Positions 60,041 through 64,000 of a stretch of DNA of 64,000 bases are shown piece by piece (the first letter of the stretch is position 1; the number at the start of each line of letters is the position of its first letter). Origin of the DNA: Xiheimicrobium sp052034585 (GTDB lineage Bacteria; Myxococcota; Myxococcia; Myxococcales; Myxococcaceae); contig JBPOIJ010000057.1 of the NCBI GenBank assembly GCA_052034585.1, forward strand, positions 124,001 through 188,000, in the 5' to 3' direction. Under the pieces are notes generated by a model, which was not told where the DNA came from, searched no databases, and saw only the letters and a list, made by a program, of their open reading frames with translations. The position numbers were made by a program, and so were the translations under genes.

Positions 60041-60643
60041 TCAAGGGCAGGTGCCACCGAGCTGCGCGACGACGTTCTTGGTCTGCACCCCGAAGAGCAC
60101 GTTGGCCTTGAAGCAGAGGTCGCTCGAGCAGGTGCCCTCGGCGACGAAGGTGAGCTTCGTCGGCTTGCAGGTGTTGATCAGCTTGCGCAGGGGCTCGCTC
60201 TGGGTGCGCTCGATCTCGTCGAGGCAGGCGTTGAGGCTGGTGAAGACCAGCGTGCCGTCGGTGACGTCGAGGCGGTTGGACGCGCAGACCGTGCGGAGCG
60301 TCTGCTTCGGCGCCCCCGCGGTGCAGTCGGCCTCGAGGGTGATGGCGTCGAGGGTGACCGTGCCGCGTGGCGAGGTGCAGCTCGCGCCGGGGCCCAGGTC
60401 GCCGTACTCCGCCACCAGCTCGAAGGTGCCCTGCTTGATGCAGCCCTGCGAGAGGTCGATGCCCGCTTCCTTCAAGTCCTTCGCGTAGTCGATGCTGCCC
60501 TTGCCGAACGGCGCGCCGTCGCAGAGCGCGGTCGAATCGACGCCGACCGAGGTGGTGGTCGCGAGCTTGCGGTCCTTCACCTCGACGACGGGCGGAGCAC
60601 AGGCAGCCAGGAACGTCAGCACGGCAAAGGCTTGCAGCTTCAT
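60041..60643 (-). CDS. Small Cys-rich lipoprotein of unknown function
   Basis: 200 aa. ATG 60643 has AAGAGG 7 nt upstream. Lipobox L-A-A-C (Cys15). The mature part has ten or so Cys (ALC, QGC, ASC, ADC, TVC, NAC, NTC, GTC, DLC, GTC) that could form five disulphides. There is no Gly stalk and no recognised family. A much longer frame upstream is antisense to the HAD and following genes and is rejected. It is divergent from the HAD hydrolase gene. Confidence 0.7.
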   Translation of the reverse strand: MKLQAFAVLTFLAACAPPVVEVKDRKLATTTSVGVDSTALCDGAPFGKGSIDYAKDLKEAGIDLSQGCIKQGTFELVAEYGDLGPGASCTSPRGTVTLDAITLEADCTAGAPKQTLRTVCASNRLDVTDGTLVFTSLNACLDEIERTQSEPLRKLINTCKPTKLTFVAEGTCSSDLCFKANVLFGVQTKNVVAQLGGTCP

Positions 60644-60760
60644 CGGTGACCTCTTCGGCGGCTCCGGCTCGAGCGTGAGCGCAGTGTAGAGGAGAACGGC
60701 AGCGCTCGTCGCGACCGAGAGCATCGACATCGCCACCCGAGTGCGGTTGAACGCCGCGCC

Positions 60761-61648
60761 ATGGCCATTCGCCTCGTCGTCACCGACATGGACAACACGC
60801 TGTACTCGTGGATCGACTACGTCGTCCCGGCGGTGGAGGCGATGGTCGACGCGGTGGTGCGGGCGACCAACCTGCCGCGCCTTCGGGTGGTGCAGGCGCT
60901 CAAGGCCGTCTACACGAAGTACGAGTCGAACGAGTACCCGTTCGCCCTGCAGGAATCGAAGCTGTACGAGGAGTTTCCCGACTTCGGCAGCTTCGACAAG
61001 CTCGTCATCGCGCCGGCGCGGGCAGCGTTCTCCGATGCGCGGCGCAAGTACTTGAAGCCCTACAAGGGCGTCATCGAGACCCTCACCGCGCTCAAGGAGC
61101 GGCGCATTCCCGTCGTGGCGCTCACCGACGCCCCGAGGAACCCGGCCGAGCAGCGGGTGCGGCGCCTCGGCTTCGACGTGCTCCTCACCGCGATGTACAC
61201 GATGCCCGGCTTCACCTTTCCCGAAGGCCCCGACGGCGCCGCCCTCGTCGCCCCCGACATTCTCCTCAAGCAAGAGAAGGGGGCCTACACGCCCGCCTGC
61301 CCGGTGGTGGAGCTGCCTCGCGACTACGAGAAGCCCAACGCCGCCGGCCTCAAGAAGATCCTCCAGACGTACGGCCTGCAGCCAGCCGAGGTGCTGGTGG
61401 TGGGCGACTCGGTCAAGAAGGACATCGCCATCGCCAAGGAGCTGGGCTGTCACGACGCGTGGGCCGAGTACGGCACCTACGTGCCCGGCGAGTACCGCGA
61501 GCGGCTCGACATCGTCTCCTCGAACGCCATCACCCGGCGGCACGCGGCGAGCGTCTTCGAGTCGGGCACCCAGGCGGTGAAGCCCTCTCGGAGCCTGTCC
61601 AACTACGCCCAGCTGCTCGACCTCATCGACACCGTCAACGCACGCTGA
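60761..61648 (+). CDS. HAD-superfamily hydrolase
   Basis: 295 aa, cytoplasmic. Motif I is D9-M-D11-N-T-L (nucleophile and acid/base). Motif II is the T in L-T-D-A-P at about residue 121. Motif III is Lys near KPNAAGLKKIL (about 196). Motif IV is V-V-G-D-S-V-K-K-D (about 218-226). The long helical insert after motif I is a type 1 cap. It is probably a small-molecule phosphatase; the substrate is unclear. The next gene starts 24 nt downstream. Confidence 0.88.
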   Translation: MAIRLVVTDMDNTLYSWIDYVVPAVEAMVDAVVRATNLPRLRVVQALKAVYTKYESNEYPFALQESKLYEEFPDFGSFDKLVIAPARAAFSDARRKYLKPYKGVIETLTALKERRIPVVALTDAPRNPAEQRVRRLGFDVLLTAMYTMPGFTFPEGPDGAALVAPDILLKQEKGAYTPACPVVELPRDYEKPNAAGLKKILQTYGLQPAEVLVVGDSVKKDIAIAKELGCHDAWAEYGTYVPGEYRERLDIVSSNAITRRHAASVFESGTQAVKPSRSLSNYAQLLDLIDTVNAR

Positions 61649-61672
61649 CGAACTCGCAGCTATTGTCCGCTC

Positions 61673-62791
61673 GTGGACGAGGCGTCGGTACGAGTGAGGC
61701 TCGAGGGCCGGGCGGAGCTGCTCGAGGCGACCCGGCTTCGGTACCGCGCCCTGGTGAACGCCCTCGCGAGCTGGCGCTGGCGAGCCCGCCTGCGGAAGAA
61801 CGCGCAGCTGCTCCAAGAGGTCGTTCGGGTTCAAGACGAGGTCGACGAGGCGCTCGGCTCGGTGCTCAAGCGCGCCCGCATCGAAGGCTGGGCCGACGGG
61901 CTCTTCGTGATGCGGCACCGCGCCGAGGTCGAGCTGCTCCGCACCGACCTGCTCGCGCTCGTCTCGAAGCGGCTCGGGCGAGAGCTCCCCTCCGACGCCC
62001 TGCGCCCCGGCATCGAGGCGCTCGAGACCGAGGTCCTCACCGCGCCCCGCATCGTCCTTCCCGGGCAGCGCTGGTCGACGGCGCTCGAGGTGCTGCCGCC
62101 CAACACGCCCGAGCTGCGGCGGGCCGTCGGCTTCGCGCGCAAGGCCGAACTCCTCTTCGGTCGGCCGTCTCAAGGCCCGGCGCGGCTGCCGATGTCCATC
62201 GACGAGCTCGACGACTTCATCGAGAGCTGGCCCGATGGCGTCGCCTCGCTGGAGGCGGTGTGGCAGCGGCTCGTTCGCATCGACGCGACCGGGTCGTTGG
62301 TGCGCTTTCTGCGCAAGCGCGCGCGGCGCACCCTCACCACTCCACCGAAGTCGGGCCCGGAGCTGCTGCTCTACTCGGAGTTCTGGCGGACGATGGCCGT
62401 CGCGCGGATGGATCAGCTGATCAACGACGTGCTCTCGCCAGTGAGCTGGAAGGAACCGGAGCGCTTCACCGTCTTGCGCTGGCTCTGGCACCGCGAGCAC
62501 AACCTCACCCTGGCGCTCGGGCTCGATGGAGGCGCCCGCGATGCGTTGATCGAGCTCGCCGCGACCTTGAGTCAGCTGCCGAGGTCGCTCGACCGCGCGC
62601 CGCTGGTGCTGGGTGGGTTGATCCCCGTCGCGAGACAGGCCGATCGCCTGCGCGACACCGACGATTGGAAGCGGGTGCACGACGAGCTGAGCCTGCTGGT
62701 GCGGGTCGTGTGGGCCCCGAAACGTCAGCGAATTCCGGAGACGCACGGCTCGCTGGAGGAGCTCGTTCGGGTGCTGCGTGACGCGGGGTGA
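61673..62791 (+). CDS. Helical protein of unknown function
   Basis: 372 aa from a GTG start (VDEASVRVRLEGRAELLEATRLRYRALV). It is rich in Arg, Leu, Glu and Ala, with predicted long helices throughout and no signal peptide or membrane segment. No family was recognised. It lies downstream of the HAD gene in the same orientation with a 24-nt gap, so a shared transcript is likely. No ribosome binding site is obvious. Confidence 0.55.
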   Translation: MDEASVRVRLEGRAELLEATRLRYRALVNALASWRWRARLRKNAQLLQEVVRVQDEVDEALGSVLKRARIEGWADGLFVMRHRAEVELLRTDLLALVSKRLGRELPSDALRPGIEALETEVLTAPRIVLPGQRWSTALEVLPPNTPELRRAVGFARKAELLFGRPSQGPARLPMSIDELDDFIESWPDGVASLEAVWQRLVRIDATGSLVRFLRKRARRTLTTPPKSGPELLLYSEFWRTMAVARMDQLINDVLSPVSWKEPERFTVLRWLWHREHNLTLALGLDGGARDALIELAATLSQLPRSLDRAPLVLGGLIPVARQADRLRDTDDWKRVHDELSLLVRVVWAPKRQRIPETHGSLEELVRVLRDAG

Positions 62792-62811
62792 GCGCGCGAC
62801 CGGCTTCCGGC

Positions 62812-63960
62812 TCACCGCGGCCGCCGTGCCTCCAACGCTCGCGCTACCACCGCGCTCTCGTTGATCGTCCGCTGACTGAACGCCGACTTCACTCCCACGT
62901 AGCCGAACGCTCGCAACGCCTTGGGGTCGTCACCCGCCTCGTCCGCGCGACGAAGCTCGAAGCCCTCCGCGGTGAAGGCGTCGGGGTGCGTGCTCGTGTC
63001 CAACTGAAGCGACCGCTCCGCATGGCTGCGTGCCCGCGAGGCGACGTGGCAGCTCGCGCAGTCGACCGTCTTCGGTGACGAGCGCTCCGGGTGCTCGAGG
63101 CGCAGCGCCGAGGTGATCGCCGAGCTCACCGTCCTCGGGTCCGCCAACCGCAGCGCGCTCTCGCTCAAGAGCGTGTCGAGCCGATCGTCGGGCGCCGCGG
63201 GAAGCAGCGAGCCGTTGCGAAACGTCTCGGTGCCGAACTCCTGAACGCCCTGCACCACCAACGCCGGGAGCCGCGGAATCGGGTCTGGCTGGAGCACCCC
63301 GCGCTCGACGTTGAACGCCCCGAAGCGCCAGAGCGTGCCCGTCGAGTCGACGCTCATGAAGGCCACTCGCGACAACGTGGCGTGACCGCACGCCTCGAGC
63401 ACCATCGCCTTCAGCTTCGCGTGGTACGGGCCATCGAGCCCCTGCCGCCGCAGCACCGGGTGCACGTCGAGCACGCCGTTCGTCATCTCTCCGGCCTGCT
63501 CGTCCATCACGAAGAGCTGCTCCACCACCCTCGAGAAGCGCGCCTCGTCGAGCGTGTAGAACAGGTGCACCGTCGCGTCGCGAGTCGACAGCCGCCCTTG
63601 GTCGACGAACACCGGCTGCGCCACGAGCCGCACCTGCCGCAGACACTCGCCGGTCGCTCCCGGGAAGCACGGGTCGACCCGCACCGACACGATGCGCAGC
63701 TCGCCGAACAGCCCGTCGGCCTTCTGATCAGCCACCAGCAACGGGAGCCCATCGAAGAGATGCCGAGGCAGCAGCGGCCCCATCGCGCCTGCCGTCGAGA
63801 CGGTCAGCATCGCCTCCACCCGCGTCGGCTCGGGCAGCGGCACCAGGAACGAGACGTCGTTGAGGTCGAGGCGCGGACCAGCACGGTCGGGACCGACGGG
63901 CGCCCGCTCAGCGCCGCACCCGGTCAGCAGGAACATCGAGAGCACCCAGCGGCCCATCAC
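62812..63960 (-). CDS. Mono-haem cytochrome-like lipoprotein
   Basis: 382 aa. Lipobox L-T-G-C (Cys15). A large beta-rich N-terminal part with few motifs is followed by a single haem motif CASCH (301-305) near the C-terminus. The latter lies in a segment resembling a c-type cytochrome of the lone-haem surface type (KTVDCASCHVASRARSHAE). It ends 20 bp from the convergent gene. The 40 bases beyond its start to the window edge hold nothing recognisable. Function is unknown; electron transfer is inferred from the haem motif only. Confidence 0.7.
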   Translation of the reverse strand: MMGRWVLSMFLLTGCGAERAPVGPDRAGPRLDLNDVSFLVPLPEPTRVEAMLTVSTAGAMGPLLPRHLFDGLPLLVADQKADGLFGELRIVSVRVDPCFPGATGECLRQVRLVAQPVFVDQGRLSTRDATVHLFYTLDEARFSRVVEQLFVMDEQAGEMTNGVLDVHPVLRRQGLDGPYHAKLKAMVLEACGHATLSRVAFMSVDSTGTLWRFGAFNVERGVLQPDPIPRLPALVVQGVQEFGTETFRNGSLLPAAPDDRLDTLLSESALRLADPRTVSSAITSALRLEHPERSSPKTVDCASCHVASRARSHAERSLQLDTSTHPDAFTAEGFELRRADEAGDDPKALRAFGYVGVKSAFSQRTINESAVVARALEARRPR

Positions 63961-64000
63961 CGCCGCCGTCGCAAGGCGAAGGCCAGTCGGAGCGACCGTC

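Noticed and set aside
60041..62815. A 924-codon minus-strand frame
   Set aside because: Only the last 200 codons look like protein (a lipoprotein with its own start and ribosome binding site). The rest is antisense to the HAD and helical-protein genes.
1..64000. Mobile elements, prophage, tRNA or rRNA
   Set aside because: No transposase, integrase, terminal inverted repeats, tRNA cloverleaf or rRNA sequence was recognised. Codon use looks uniform across the window.

Overview
The window is very GC-rich and densely coded on both strands, with no rRNA, tRNA, transposase or phage gene recognised. The protein style points to a myxobacterium-like member of the Myxococcota, although no genus can be assigned from the sequence alone. 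About two dozen of the roughly 55 genes encode predicted lipoproteins. Many carry Gly/Ala/Ser/Thr repeat linkers between the lipidated cysteine and a folded domain. There are also MopE-like DDDCDG motifs, PEGA-domain proteins and a Ser/Thr kinase with a PEGA tail.

Layout. 1-3.5 kb: a tandem pair of beta-helix lipoproteins. 3.5-5.4 kb: a Rieske oxygenase, a 31-codon coupled ORF and a small membrane protein. 5.5-11 kb: an orphan GspC/PDZ-like protein, lipoproteins, an ABC exporter and a di-haem cytochrome lipoprotein. 11-18 kb: a PrsW-type intramembrane protease, propeller-like proteins, a von Willebrand A (VWA) lipoprotein and a PaaI-type thioesterase. 18-23.7 kb: a cytochrome c', a DUF1636 protein, a frameshifted Cys-rich lipoprotein, and the ribosomal pair rpsN-rpmB with its own terminator. 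23.8-32.3 kb: an FHA-GAF-cyclase, tandem-DUF1554, VWA and lectin/lyase-like lipoproteins, and a PolX-type HhH protein. 32.3-39.2 kb: a TPP enzyme, a PEGA protein, a response regulator, and a rhodanese-like/bestrophin operon. 39.3-47.7 kb: more lipoproteins, including a VWA lipoprotein coupled to a PEGA protein beside a kinase. 47.7-51.2 kb: a GFA zinc protein, BON-LysM and OmpA proteins, and a nuclease-fold lipoprotein. 51.3-60 kb: a MopE-like Gly-rich lipoprotein, a FlgE-like lipoprotein, DUF2252, a DUF1566 lipoprotein with an internal stop, and a DUF4038 glycosidase-like lipoprotein. 60-64 kb: small lipoproteins, a HAD hydrolase and a mono-haem lipoprotein.

The main themes are envelope and surface biology, plus regulation. 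Three observations stand out. First, four otherwise unrelated lipoproteins share a ten-cysteine N-terminal module with nearly fixed spacing, placed before the Gly-rich stalk. Second, an orphan flagellar hook-like protein has become a lipoprotein and lacks the export/polymerisation ends. Third, several lipoprotein genes carry fresh-looking lesions: two 1-nt frameshifts and one nonsense codon inside a repeat. All domain names are from recognition by eye and no database search was run.
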